Positions 27,200 to 35,795 of a stretch of 64,000 bases of DNA are shown in pieces. The stretch spans positions 186,001 through 250,000 of the forward strand of contig NZ_PVYW01000006.1 of the NCBI RefSeq assembly GCF_003001675.1. Direction: 5' to 3'. This DNA comes from Cohnella sp. SGD-V74 (GTDB lineage Bacteria; Bacillota; Bacilli; Paenibacillales; Paenibacillaceae). Position numbers and translations under genes: made by a program. Under the pieces are notes generated by a model that was not told where the DNA came from, did no database searches, and worked only from the letters and a program-made list of their open reading frames with translations. Position 1 is the first letter of the stretch; each line of letters opens with the position of its first letter.

Positions 27200-28764
27200 T
27201 GGCGGATCAGGTACGTCGGCGTGCAGCTCCAGGCATGGCAGTAGCTGTTGATCAGGGGGCTGCCGTACGGGGAGAAGTCCGGGTTGCCCGGATCGTACAG
27301 CTCCCAGAACGTATCGGCGCCGTTCTTCAGCATGCCTCCCCAGTATTGCTTCATCAGATGTACGGCCTCATCCTTCAGCCCGACGACGAGAAGCGCCTCC
27401 ACGAGGTGATGGTACATGTACGGCGTCGTCGGCGCGATGTCCGGCTTCGCGCTCAGCAAGCGCTGCATCAGCGCCCTGTTCTCGTCCGGCGGCAGAACTT
27501 CGGCCAGCGCCATCCAGATTTGAGCAGCCCAGGATACCTGCCGTCCCTCTCCGCTGACGAAGAAGCCCTGCTCCGAATCCCAGAGGGATTCCATTGCCGC
27601 TCGTTCGGCATCGGCGAGCCGACGTTCGAATTGTTCGGCGCTTGCGCAATCGACCGCCTCGGCCAAACGAATGGCCCGACGCAACGCGTAAATCAGAACG
27701 GCATGAGACGGAGCTTGCTTGTTTAACGACTCGTGCCAGTCGATGAACGACCACCACGTCGGTTCGTCTCGCACGACGCCTCGATCGTCCAGCCGCTCCA
27801 ACGCCAGCTCGACTTGACGGCGTGCGGTCGACCATAGCTCCTGCAACGTATCCCTGTCCCCGGTCGCTTCATAATAATCGTGCAAAGTTACCGTGAAAAA
27901 CAACGAGTAATCGAACAAATACGTATCGTCGGCGATCAACTTCGGCGCGATGAACAGATTGGCGGACACCCGCCCGCGATCGTCGGGAACTCCGGCGAAC
28001 AGGTACAGGCAGCGCTTGACGAGCGCGTCGGTGCGGAACGTCGCGTAGTTTGCCAGCGCCTGCAGGCGCAAGTCGCCCAGCCATAGCCGGCGGTCCCGCT
28101 TCGGTCCGTCCTCGAAGACGTCCTGCATGCAGTCTTCCAGCGTCTTGACGCTGACGCGGTCGATGTCCCGCAGCAGCGGATCGGCATGAGCGAACGGGAT
28201 AATGCTCGTCCGATCCGCCGAAGTGACGGTCGCGCATTTCAGGTTGAAGAAGCTGACGCGATACTTGGGGGAAGTGTCCAGCACTTCGATTTTCAAGTAT
28301 CGGAAGCTGTAACGGCGCGGCAATGACACCTTGCCCGGGAGCACGTCTACGAAGATCGTTTCCTCCTGCAGCCACGAGCTGCTGATCCATCCGTCGTAGC
28401 TGGAGAACGGCACCGCCATCTCGACCGGCATTTCTCCGAACGTCAGCCTCAGCTTCAGCGGCGCGTCCGGCGGACTGCCGGCCGGCTTGATCTCGAACGA
28501 TACGTATCCGACGCGATGATCGCCGAAATCCGCGATCGCCGACTGTCCCTTCCCAAGCTCCCGACTCCCGAGAGAGCCGATCTCCGCATCGCGTACCGCC
28601 CGCCACCCGTGCATCGCCGTTTCATCGGCTTCGACCTTCACGAGCTGCGTCGGCTCGACCTCCTCGCCAAACCATTCCGGCTTGAGCCCGTCGGCAATCC
28701 GGATGAAGCGTTCGTTGCGTACGATCGTCGTCTGAGCAGCTTGAAATTTGGCTTGATCCGACAT
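27187..28764 (-). CDS. Alpha-L-rhamnosidase-like glycoside hydrolase
   Basis: 525 residues from the ATG at 28764, which follows TGGAGG; an upstream ATG at 28779 overlaps that SD and is less likely. A beta-sandwich N-terminal part (about 1-190) precedes an (alpha/alpha)6 barrel. DGPKRDRRLWLGD (about 218-230) matches the catalytic signature of GH78 rhamnosidases (DGPxRDRxxWxGD), and the end of the barrel has ADTFWELYDPG with a Glu where the second catalytic residue is expected. Shorter than the 903-residue GH78 at 14203 because N-terminal domains are fewer. No signal peptide, so cytosolic. Exact sugar specificity is inferred from family. Confidence 0.82.
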   Translation of the reverse strand: MSDQAKFQAAQTTIVRNERFIRIADGLKPEWFGEEVEPTQLVKVEADETAMHGWRAVRDAEIGSLGSRELGKGQSAIADFGDHRVGYVSFEIKPAGSPPDAPLKLRLTFGEMPVEMAVPFSSYDGWISSSWLQEETIFVDVLPGKVSLPRRYSFRYLKIEVLDTSPKYRVSFFNLKCATVTSADRTSIIPFAHADPLLRDIDRVSVKTLEDCMQDVFEDGPKRDRRLWLGDLRLQALANYATFRTDALVKRCLYLFAGVPDDRGRVSANLFIAPKLIADDTYLFDYSLFFTVTLHDYYEATGDRDTLQELWSTARRQVELALERLDDRGVVRDEPTWWSFIDWHESLNKQAPSHAVLIYALRRAIRLAEAVDCASAEQFERRLADAERAAMESLWDSEQGFFVSGEGRQVSWAAQIWMALAEVLPPDENRALMQRLLSAKPDIAPTTPYMYHHLVEALLVVGLKDEAVHLMKQYWGGMLKNGADTFWELYDPGNPDFSPYGSPLINSYCHAWSCTPTYLIRHYGL

Positions 28765-28880
28765 GACATCGACCTCCATCTGTAACGTTTTCCTCCACCC
28801 TACCTCTTTTCGTCCACCGGTAACATGCCCGATCGCCTTGTTTTTTTATCCGATGACCGGATTTGGCCAATAAAAAAGAA

Positions 28881-28919
28881 CGACAACTTTGTCGCTCGGT
28901 TGGAAAATTATAGTATAAT
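28881..28919 (+). promoter_or_regulatory. Toxin promoter with operator-like palindrome
   Basis: TATAAT at 28914-28919 should start a transcript near 28926, about 58 nt before the toxin ATG. The -35 side is weak (TTGTCG, 19-bp spacing) and is part of the palindrome CGACAA-CT-TTGTCG (28881-28894), which could bind a repressor. Confidence 0.5.
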
Positions 28920-28984
28920 TGGACATACAACAGTATAGGCTTGCAAGGGCGGTCGGCTAATCTCCCGGAAGGGAGGTGATGCCC

Positions 28985-29065
28985 ATGACAGTATTCGAGG
29001 GACTTATACTTATGATAACGTTCGGTTCGCTGATCGTTGCGATACTGTCCTTTAAACGGAAATAG
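28985..29065 (+). CDS. Short holin-like toxin (Hol-Tox type), 26 residues
   Basis: Encodes a single membrane helix: MTVFEGLILMITFG, then SLIVAILSF and the basic tail KRK. The MTVFE...LMI.FG...I start and charged tail match the Firmicutes putative holin-like toxin family, whose members act as type I toxins at the membrane. An SD nearly identical to the 16S complement (GGGAGGTGAT) precedes the ATG, but it is folded into CTCCC-GGAA-GGGAG (28962-28975), a GNRA-loop hairpin that would block initiation. GGGCGGTC (28947-28954) can also pair with GACCGCCC (29065-29072), closing the 5' end on the 3' end. Both are usual in type I toxin mRNAs. Toxicity itself is inferred. Confidence 0.75.
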   Translation: MTVFEGLILMITFGSLIVAILSFKRK

Positions 29066-29096
29066 ACCGCCCCCCGCAAAGGAATCGGTCTATTTC
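29059..29096 (+). terminator. Hairpin at the toxin stop codon
   Basis: GAAATAGACCG (29059-29069, containing the stop codon) pairs perfectly with CGGTCTATTTC (29086-29096). The 11-bp stem would end or protect the toxin mRNA. The 5' region 28945-28958 (AAGGGCGGTCGGCT) can alternatively pair with AGCCTACCGCCCTT at 29113-29126. Confidence 0.5.
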
Positions 29097-29126
29097 TGCC
29101 GTACTTCCTATAAGCCTACCGCCCTT

Positions 29127-29188
29127 AAAAGCGGCTGTTGTGGGGAGTCGTGTTAGCCGCACGGCTCCTTTAACATGAATCTCATTCT
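29127..29188 (-). ncRNA. Probable antisense antitoxin RNA
   Basis: A minus-strand extended -10 promoter, TGCTATAAT (29203-29195), faces the toxin gene and would start a transcript at about 29188. GCGGCT/AGCCGC (29155-29160, 29131-29136) followed by TTTT gives a weak terminator at about 29127, making a RNA of about 60 nt; read-through would cover the toxin 3' end and its 5'-3' pairing region. The promoter lies inside a perfect 10-bp inverted repeat (TTCTGAGTAT, 29185-29194, and ATACTCAGAA, 29208-29217). Function is inferred from toxin family and geometry. Confidence 0.4.
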
Positions 29189-29289
29189 GAGTATATTATA
29201 GCATAGCATACTCAGAAACGTCATACTTTTCCAACAAGTTGTCATTTCCCAAAGCCGGAGCCGCTTCCCATTCCTCTTCGAACCATCCC

Positions 29290-30678
29290 CTACCCAATAG
29301 CCGCAGCGTTCATCGCCCATACCTGCCAGCTTTTCAAGAGAATCTCCCCGTCGGAACGAACCTGGATGCCGTCGCTGTCGGCCAACGACGGATACACCCG
29401 AGCGGACAGGCATGTCTCCTCGTTCGCGAACACTTCGACGGTCGAACGGTCGACGAAGATTCGCAGTTCAAGAGACTCCCGGGCGCCGGAGGGCAGCTTT
29501 CCTTCTACCGAGGTTTTGTGCGTGTTCGGGAACAGACTCGATTGCGAACGGTCGATGACGATCCGATTGCCGGCGAAGTCCACGATAATGTCCGTCCGTT
29601 CCCGACCGCACGGGGACTGAAGCACGGACACCTTAACAGCGCCGTCCTCTCCGCTTGGTCCTTCGATCTCCAGCGCGCACTCGAACGTATTCGAACGCAT
29701 TCCCGCATCGACTGCTCCCGCTCCCAGGCGAACGTTAGAGCGCTCCCGATGCTCACCCCTCAGCTGACGAAGCTCGGGCAGCGGCGACATCCGGATCGAA
29801 CCGTCCGCATTCAAAGACACGAGGCGCGGCAAAGCGAGTGCGCCCGCCCATTCCACGGGCTCCGGAAAATCCTCTCCCCTTCCCTCCGGCATCCAGCCGA
29901 GCAATACGCGCCGTCCCTGCTCGTCAACGAACCCCGTCGAAGCGTAATAGCCTTCGAAGCCCGCGTAATCGGCGGTTCCGCGGAAGTCCGCTGCCAACTC
30001 TCCTTCGGCATTGATCGTCCCGGAGATGTAACGCACCTGGGCGCTCGGGGAATAGAACAACACCGCTTTCTCTCCGAACCGGAACAGATGCGGGCATTCC
30101 CAAATTGATTCCTCTCCCCGGTGAAAAATGCCCTCATAGCTCCAATTCTCCAAATCGTCGGAACGATACAGGAACGCGCAGCCCTTGCCCTCGTGTATGC
30201 CGCCGAGAACCATTTTCCACTCGTCCCCGTCTCTCCATACGTAAGGGTCCCGCCACTCTGTGATTTCGACGCCCCCATGCAGCTCCGAAGTCAACACGGG
30301 GTTGACGGAAGGTTTGTGCCAGGCCTGCAAATCCTTGCTTTTCGCCATCCACTGCTGCGCTCCCGTCGTCGCATTCCGCTCGTCCTGCCCGATGCTCGTA
30401 TAGAACAACTTCACCTCGTCGCCGTCGATGACGGCGCATCCCGAATAGCAGTGCCATTCCCCGAGCTCCCGCGAAGGAGCAACCGCGACCGGCTTGCGGG
30501 TCCAATTGACCAGATCCGTACTTGTCGCATGGCCCCAATGGATGTCTCCCCACTCGGGCTTCGACGGATTATGCTGATAAAACAGATGGTACTCGCCGTT
30601 CAGTTGGAACGGGCCGTTCGGGTCGTTCATCCAATTGCGCGGAGGCGTAAAGTGGAATATCGGCCTATATCGATCCAT
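29290..30678 (-). CDS. GH32 beta-fructosidase (levanase/invertase type)
   Basis: 462 residues, start after GGAGCG. All three GH32 acidic signatures are visible: NWMNDPNGPF with the nucleophile Asp (about 16-25), EWRDPYVW with the transition-state Asp, and WECPHLF with the acid/base Glu. A C-terminal beta-sandwich contains DRSTVEVFANEE. It hydrolyses terminal beta-fructosyl bonds in sucrose, levan or inulin oligomers. There is no signal peptide, so it acts on imported sugar. It stands alone with no fructan transporter next to it; the nearest importers belong to other regulons. Confidence 0.95.
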   Translation of the reverse strand: MDRYRPIFHFTPPRNWMNDPNGPFQLNGEYHLFYQHNPSKPEWGDIHWGHATSTDLVNWTRKPVAVAPSRELGEWHCYSGCAVIDGDEVKLFYTSIGQDERNATTGAQQWMAKSKDLQAWHKPSVNPVLTSELHGGVEITEWRDPYVWRDGDEWKMVLGGIHEGKGCAFLYRSDDLENWSYEGIFHRGEESIWECPHLFRFGEKAVLFYSPSAQVRYISGTINAEGELAADFRGTADYAGFEGYYASTGFVDEQGRRVLLGWMPEGRGEDFPEPVEWAGALALPRLVSLNADGSIRMSPLPELRQLRGEHRERSNVRLGAGAVDAGMRSNTFECALEIEGPSGEDGAVKVSVLQSPCGRERTDIIVDFAGNRIVIDRSQSSLFPNTHKTSVEGKLPSGARESLELRIFVDRSTVEVFANEETCLSARVYPSLADSDGIQVRSDGEILLKSWQVWAMNAAAIG

Positions 30679-30799
30679 ATTGATCGCTCCTTATGTTTTC
30701 TTCCCGGAATTGCTGGGGAGAAACCCGCTTACCTATGCTATACAGTATTTCTCGTCCGCATATCCAACTTCCTTCGTAAGGATCGTTTTTTCCGCAACC

Positions 30800-30832
30800 G
30801 AGCCCAGGGGCCGACTATCGTCCCCTGGGCTC
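30800..30832 (-). terminator. Hairpin downstream of the monooxygenase
   Basis: GAGCCCAGGGG (30800-30810) pairs perfectly with CCCCTGGGCTC (30822-30832), 45 bp beyond the monooxygenase stop. No T tract follows, so efficiency is uncertain. Confidence 0.55.
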
Positions 30833-30876
30833 GTATTCGTTCACATTAACATTTTCCTTGCATGCACGCTCTCTCT

Positions 30877-32061
30877 TCAGCTCCCTGAACGGCCCAGCAG
30901 CATCCCGGCCCTCTCCAGGTTTACCTTGTACACATAATCCAGTTGCCTCTGCATGAGCGCGTCGGGAACCAGCGGGAGAACCGCATTGCGCAGCGCCACG
31001 GGCAGGCGGCCTTCCAACTGAGCCATGCGCCCGATTCGCCCGGACATCCGGGTAATCGTCCCCGTCCGGCTGACCCGGTCTTTCTCGTATCCTTCTAATG
31101 CGCTCGCGAAATTGGGCCAACGGCTGACATGCTCCGCGAGGAATAGCGCATCCTCGATAGCCTGCCCCGCTCCTTGCGCCATGTTGGGCGTCATCGCATG
31201 AGCCGCATCGCCGATCAGAACGACGCGGCCGCGGCCAAACCGCTTGATCGGAGGCAAATATTCGATATCATGGTGCAAGATTGCGTCCTGACTGGACAAC
31301 TCCAGCAGATCGGAGATCGGAGAATGGTACCCGGCGAACCGTTTCGCCAAATCCGCTATTGTTACCCGCTTCATGGCGGGATCGTTATAAGGAGCGTTCA
31401 CGCACGCGAACCAGTAGATGCGATTGTCCGACAAAGGAACGATACCGAATCTTCCATTGCTTCCCCACGTCTCCGTGAACAACTCGCGGTCGTAACGCAG
31501 CGAGGAACCCGCCTGGACTACGGTGCGCCAGCACGTGTAACCGGAATACCGCGGCTTCGCCTCCGGGAACAGCTTCCCCCGGACCACGGAGCGAATGCCG
31601 TCCGCCCCTACAAGCAGATCCGCTTCTTCCGTCGAGCCGTCCTCGAACTTCACCGTTACGCCATCCTCGCCCTGCTCGAAATCGACGCACGTTTTCCCCG
31701 TATGAATCGCTTCCCCCGCCCCCAGCGCATCCACGAGAAACCCGAGCAGATCCGCCCTCAGCACGGTAACTTGCTCCGGATCCGCATTCTTGCTCCGATC
31801 GGGCGCTCCCATACGGCTAAGAACTTTCCCCTCCTGCGAGAGGATTTGCACCTGTCTCACCGGCATTCCCGCGCGTTGAAGCGCATCTCCCAAGCCCAGC
31901 AGCTCCAGCGCTTTCACCGCGTTCGGACCGAGACCTAGCCCCGCTCCGTTTAATCTCACTTCACTCTTGCTCTCGTAAAGATCGGCCTGTATCCCCGCCT
32001 TGCGCATCGCGATGGCTGCGGTCAGCCCCCCGATTCCCGCTCCGATAATGATCGCCTTCAT
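30877..32061 (-). CDS. FAD-dependent monooxygenase (PHBH fold)
   Basis: 394 residues. The FAD-binding GxGxxG motif is at the N-terminus (IIGAGIGGLTAAIAM), the DG motif is LVGADGIRSVVRG, and the second FAD motif is LIGDAAHAMTPNMAQGAG. This is the group A flavoprotein hydroxylase family, which includes salicylate hydroxylase and TetX-type enzymes acting on aromatic or polycyclic compounds with NAD(P)H and O2. The start overlaps the stop of the upstream TetR gene (ATGA), so the two form a repressor-enzyme operon, probably induced by the compound the enzyme modifies (inference). The substrate is unknown. Confidence 0.9.
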   Translation of the reverse strand: MKAIIIGAGIGGLTAAIAMRKAGIQADLYESKSEVRLNGAGLGLGPNAVKALELLGLGDALQRAGMPVRQVQILSQEGKVLSRMGAPDRSKNADPEQVTVLRADLLGFLVDALGAGEAIHTGKTCVDFEQGEDGVTVKFEDGSTEEADLLVGADGIRSVVRGKLFPEAKPRYSGYTCWRTVVQAGSSLRYDRELFTETWGSNGRFGIVPLSDNRIYWFACVNAPYNDPAMKRVTIADLAKRFAGYHSPISDLLELSSQDAILHHDIEYLPPIKRFGRGRVVLIGDAAHAMTPNMAQGAGQAIEDALFLAEHVSRWPNFASALEGYEKDRVSRTGTITRMSGRIGRMAQLEGRLPVALRNAVLPLVPDALMQRQLDYVYKVNLERAGMLLGRSGS

Positions 32062-32711
32062 GTCCGCTCCTCCTCCGCTTCCCGGAATTCGCCGCGCCCC
32101 GTCTCCGTCAAGCTGCCTTCCATCAAGATGGAGAACACTTGCTTGAACATCTCGGAGAACGTAAAGTTCGTTCCCGCGATGAACCCGGGATGCTCCAAGT
32201 ATTGAAGCGCCTGAAGCAACAAATTCGCCATCAGCATCGGTGAGACGTCCTTGCGAATATAACCGCTGCTTGCCCCTTGTTCGAACAGCCGAATCAGGTT
32301 CCCCGTAATGATTCTCTTCCGCCGCCGCTCCAGAACCTCGTAAGCTTCCGGGGCGGAACGCTGCAGATCCTCTACGGACGATACCCGGACGTTCTCGAAG
32401 CGACGGCGAACGGCCATCGCGAATGCCTGAATCTTGTCGCCCGTATTCATGGCCGAGTCGCTTGCGATCGCGGCGATCTCCTCCTCGAAATCGGAATAGA
32501 ACGTCTCGATCACGGCATAGAGCAGCTCTTCCTTGCTCTGGTAGTATTTATAGAAAGTCGACTTGCTCATCTTCAGTTCCGAGGCGAATTGCGCGATGGA
32601 GACGTTCGAATAGCCGCTTACGGCGAATTTGTCGCTGGCGTATTGCAGAATGCGTCTTCTGACTTTGCCGTTGGGATGGCCTTTGTTCTGATCTTCGTTG
32701 CTCTCGTTCAC
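32058..32711 (-). CDS. TetR family repressor
   Basis: 217 residues. The N-terminal HTH reads ILQYASDKFAVSGYSNVSIA then LKMSKSTFYKYYQSKEEL, a textbook TetR DNA-binding domain; the C-terminal ligand domain is divergent. It is co-transcribed with the FAD monooxygenase (4-nt overlap). A perfect 10-bp inverted repeat covers its own promoter (32732-32770), consistent with autorepression relieved by a ligand. It may sense the substrate of the monooxygenase. Confidence 0.92.
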   Translation of the reverse strand: MNESNEDQNKGHPNGKVRRRILQYASDKFAVSGYSNVSIAQFASELKMSKSTFYKYYQSKEELLYAVIETFYSDFEEEIAAIASDSAMNTGDKIQAFAMAVRRRFENVRVSSVEDLQRSAPEAYEVLERRRKRIITGNLIRLFEQGASSGYIRKDVSPMLMANLLLQALQYLEHPGFIAGTNFTFSEMFKQVFSILMEGSLTETGRGEFREAEEERT

Positions 32712-32731
32712 GATGAACCTCCGTCACGTAT

Positions 32732-32797
32732 ATAGTACCAAAAGTAACAAATAAGTACTGTTGGTACTATGGTATTGTCAGAACCTATTTTTGTCAA
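32732..32797 (-). promoter_or_regulatory. TetR operon promoter and operator
   Basis: Minus strand: -35 TTGACA (32797-32792), 17-bp spacer, -10 TACCAT (32774-32769). The perfect inverted repeat ATAGTACCAA (32732-32741) / TTGGTACTAT (32761-32770) overlaps the -10 and start point, with a further AGTAC inside. This is where the TetR product would be expected to bind. Confidence 0.65.
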
Positions 32798-32901
32798 TCT
32801 CCAAGCAGGCGTTAAGGCGCAAAGTGACGGCAGACCAAAAAAAGCGCAATGGCGGCGCAGTGCCCCCCTGCGCCGCCAAATTTCAAATTATATGCGATTC
32901 C

Positions 32902-34860
32902 TTACAAACTGCGCACCCACACGGTCATCTCTCCCCGACCGCGGTTCGCCCAGGCGTAATAAGGGATGAAGCGAAGGACGGCGGGTTCGACCCGACACGA
33001 GGCGTCAGGCTCGTACAGCCGATCGCCCCCCGACTCCCTCTTCATGCGAACTCCCTCCGCCGTCACGACTTCGAGTCCGCCCAGCAGGTCAGGTTCGAAG
33101 CCGGCCTGCAGCTTCCCGTCTTTGAGCAGCGCGATCTCGTGCAAGTGCGGGCCGTTGTCGGCCTCCTCCAGACAATAGACGAACGGTCCCCGCTGGATGG
33201 CCGTCTTGCCCGCGACCTGGCGAATCATCGGATGGCCGAGCATCCGCCGCGTCGGCATGCTAAGGACAAGGTCGACCGTGTCGCCTTCCGTCCAGAGTCT
33301 CTCGATTTTGACGTACCCGTCGCTGCCAAGGCCCCCGACCGTCGTCCACGCTTCGCCGTTCACCCGAACGGCGTATCCGTCGCACCAATCCGGGACGCGA
33401 AGGGCCAGTTCGAAAACGGACGGCTTATCCGCCGACACGCGAAGACGGACGTCCCCCGACCCTGGATGCCGGGTTTCCTGTTCTATCTTTACCGAGCCTC
33501 CCGCCGACTCCCATTCGATCCGGCTTCCGATATAGAGATGCGTATACAGCGTGTTCCCCTGTGCCGAATAGATGTATTTCCCCAGCGAGCCAAGCAATCT
33601 CGCGATATTCGGAGGGCAGCATGCGCAGCCGAACCAGCCTTGCCGCTCAGGCTTGACGTGATTGTAAATCGCGTTTTTGCCGTGCGCTTCCGGATATACC
33701 TCAAGCGGATTCACATAGAAGAAGTGCCGTCCGTCCTTGGACATGCCGCTCAGCACTGTGTTGTACAGCGCCCGTTCCATGACGTCCGCGTACTCGCTCT
33801 TCGGCTCCAGCTGCAGCATTCTATGCGCAAAAAAAATGAGGCCGATCGAGGCGCAAGTTTCCGCATATGCGGTGTCGTTCGGCAAGTCGTAATCGAAGGT
33901 GAACGATTCCCCGTGCTCCATCGAACCGATGCCGCCGGTAATATACATCCGCTTGTCCACGATATTGCGCCACAGCCTGCGGCTGGCTTCGAGCATACCG
34001 CGGTCCCCGGTTTCCTTCGCGATATCCGCCATTCCCGCGCACATATAGACGACTCTGACGGCGTGCCCTTCCGCCGTGTACTGTTCGCGAACGGGCAGAT
34101 GGGACTGGCTGTAAGATAAGCGGCGGGCGATATCGAGATTCGGATAATGAACTTTGCCGCCGCGCTGCGCCAGCTGGATTTCGTAGAAGTTCGGCTTCGC
34201 CCCGCGCTGATCCAGGAAAAATCGGCTCAAGTTCAAGTACTTCTCGTTGCCTGTCGCCCTGTACAGCTTCACCAGCGCAAGCTCGACTTCCTGATGGCCG
34301 TCGTAGCCCTTCAGCTTGCCCGGCTCCGGCCCGAATACGGTATCGATGTAATCCGCGTACTTGCACATGACGTCGAGCAGCTTGCGCTTGCCCGTTCCTT
34401 CGTAATAGGCTACCGCCGCTTCCATCAGATGACCCGCACAGTACAGCTCATGGCATTCCGCCAAATTCGTCCAGCGGCCCTCCGGCTCCTTCAAAGTGAA
34501 GTACGTATTCAGGTAGCCGTCGGAACGCTGCGCCTTCGCGATTGTATCGATCAGTTCGTCGGCAATCCGCTCGAGCTCGGGATCGGGACGCGAGCTTAAC
34601 AAGTACCCGACCGCTTCCAGCCACTTGCCGACATCGCTGTCCTGGAACACCATGCCGTAAAATTCGCCTTGCTCTTCCCCGGCCGCGATCTTGAAATTGC
34701 GGACGGCGCTGCTCGGTTCCGCGTCCGGAATTCTATCGTTCAGCGCTTCCCACTGATACGGAACGACGACGTCCCGCACGAGATTTACGTATTCCATCCA
34801 GAAGCGATCTTGTATGGACACCCGACTTAAAGGCAGCATGTCCGCAGATTGAATCGTCAC
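32902..34860 (-). CDS. Beta-L-arabinofuranosidase, GH127
   Basis: 652 residues from the GTG at 34860, which follows GGGGAGG by 8 nt; the frame is open to 35139 but that part overlaps the permease gene. The zinc/nucleophile set of GH127 is visible: ETC (about 330-332) in YAETCASIGLIFF and the Cys pair in GWFGCACCPPNIARLL (about 411-414), close to the spacing in the characterised Bifidobacterium enzyme (Glu338, Cys340, Cys417, Cys418). It releases beta-L-arabinofuranose, as found on plant hydroxyproline-rich glycoproteins. It is the last gene of the importer operon that starts at 38197 and has no signal peptide. Confidence 0.93.
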   Translation of the reverse strand: MTIQSADMLPLSRVSIQDRFWMEYVNLVRDVVVPYQWEALNDRIPDAEPSSAVRNFKIAAGEEQGEFYGMVFQDSDVGKWLEAVGYLLSSRPDPELERIADELIDTIAKAQRSDGYLNTYFTLKEPEGRWTNLAECHELYCAGHLMEAAVAYYEGTGKRKLLDVMCKYADYIDTVFGPEPGKLKGYDGHQEVELALVKLYRATGNEKYLNLSRFFLDQRGAKPNFYEIQLAQRGGKVHYPNLDIARRLSYSQSHLPVREQYTAEGHAVRVVYMCAGMADIAKETGDRGMLEASRRLWRNIVDKRMYITGGIGSMEHGESFTFDYDLPNDTAYAETCASIGLIFFAHRMLQLEPKSEYADVMERALYNTVLSGMSKDGRHFFYVNPLEVYPEAHGKNAIYNHVKPERQGWFGCACCPPNIARLLGSLGKYIYSAQGNTLYTHLYIGSRIEWESAGGSVKIEQETRHPGSGDVRLRVSADKPSVFELALRVPDWCDGYAVRVNGEAWTTVGGLGSDGYVKIERLWTEGDTVDLVLSMPTRRMLGHPMIRQVAGKTAIQRGPFVYCLEEADNGPHLHEIALLKDGKLQAGFEPDLLGGLEVVTAEGVRMKRESGGDRLYEPDASCRVEPAVLRFIPYYAWANRGRGEMTVWVRSL

Positions 34861-34925
34861 AGTCGGTTCCTCCCCGCTTGGTTGCACAATTTGAAGTTGT
34901 TCTATCTGTCGGTCAGCGCGCCGGA

Positions 34926-35795
34926 CTAATTTTTCATCCCGGTCATCGTGATTCCCTCGACAAAGTACTTTTGACCGATCAGGTAGAAAAGAACGCCGGG
35001 AGCAAAGGACAGGCACGTGGCTGCCATCGTCAGCGACCATTCCTGCTTTAATTGTCCCCTGAAGTTGGTAAGCCCCAAAGCTATCGTATATTTGTCGCTT
35101 GAATTGATATAAATCATCTGTTGAAGCAAATCGTTCCACAGGCCGATGAAGATAAACAGCGCGACAACAATCATGGCAGGTTTGATCGCCGGCATAATAA
35201 TGCTGAACAGAATGCGGAAATATCCGGCTCCGTCGATCGTTGCCGCTTGGTCAAGCTCTCTCGGTATGGAAAGAATAAACTGACGGATCAAAAAGATATT
35301 AAAAGCGCCGCCACCGCAGAAATAGGGCAAAATCAACGGCAGATAGCTGTCATGCAGCCCCAACCCCCGTGTCCACCCGATGTACAGCGGAATTAGCGTA
35401 ACCATGGCAGGCAACAGCATGGAACCGATGCACAGAGCCCAGATCAACTGTTTGCCCCGAAACCTCAGCCTCGCAAAAGCGTATCCGCACAAGGTAGCCG
35501 TAAACGTCCCTGCCAAACAGGAGGGAACGATAATGACCATCGTATTCCATAGATACTTCCAGAACTTAAATACCTTCAGCGTTTTCTCATAGTTGGAAAA
35601 CAACCAGTCTGCCGGCAGCAAAGACGGCGGAAATCTGTAAATCTCGGCGTTCGTCATCAGAGACGTACGGAAGATCCACCAGATCGGAAAAAGTACGAGA
35701 ACGGCAAAGAACAAGACAACGACAAGCGTGATGACGTTCGCCGTTCGTTCGCTGCGTTTCTTGCTTTTGAGTCTGCCGTAAGCCGCTTCGCTCAT
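34926..35795 (-). CDS. Carbohydrate ABC transporter permease (MalG type)
   Basis: 289 residues, six helices; SD GAAGGGGG. The EAA loop is in ELDQAATIDGAGYFRILFSI, and the protein ends FVEGITMTGMKN as MalG-side CUT1 permeases do. It overlaps the upstream permease by 4 nt (ATGA) and precedes the GH127 gene by 65 bp. It imports an arabinose-containing oligosaccharide if the operon is coherent (inference). Confidence 0.94.
   Translation of the reverse strand: MSEAAYGRLKSKKRSERTANVITLVVVLFFAVLVLFPIWWIFRTSLMTNAEIYRFPPSLLPADWLFSNYEKTLKVFKFWKYLWNTMVIIVPSCLAGTFTATLCGYAFARLRFRGKQLIWALCIGSMLLPAMVTLIPLYIGWTRGLGLHDSYLPLILPYFCGGGAFNIFLIRQFILSIPRELDQAATIDGAGYFRILFSIIMPAIKPAMIVVALFIFIGLWNDLLQQMIYINSSDKYTIALGLTNFRGQLKQEWSLTMAATCLSFAPGVLFYLIGQKYFVEGITMTGMKN

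Noticed and set aside
29153..29413. Minus-strand 86-codon frame over the antisense RNA promoter
   Set aside because: No SD, no motif, and it overlaps the GH32 3' end; the region fits a regulatory RNA better.
30841..30876. Partial match to the YesN element near the GH32 gene (CATTAAC...TGCAC)
   Set aside because: The CTAAA units and spacing are missing and the distance to the gene differs, so it is likely chance.
34861..35139. N-terminal extension of the GH127 frame
   Set aside because: It overlaps the permease gene in another frame, has no homology-like content, and a GTG with an ideal SD lies at 34860.
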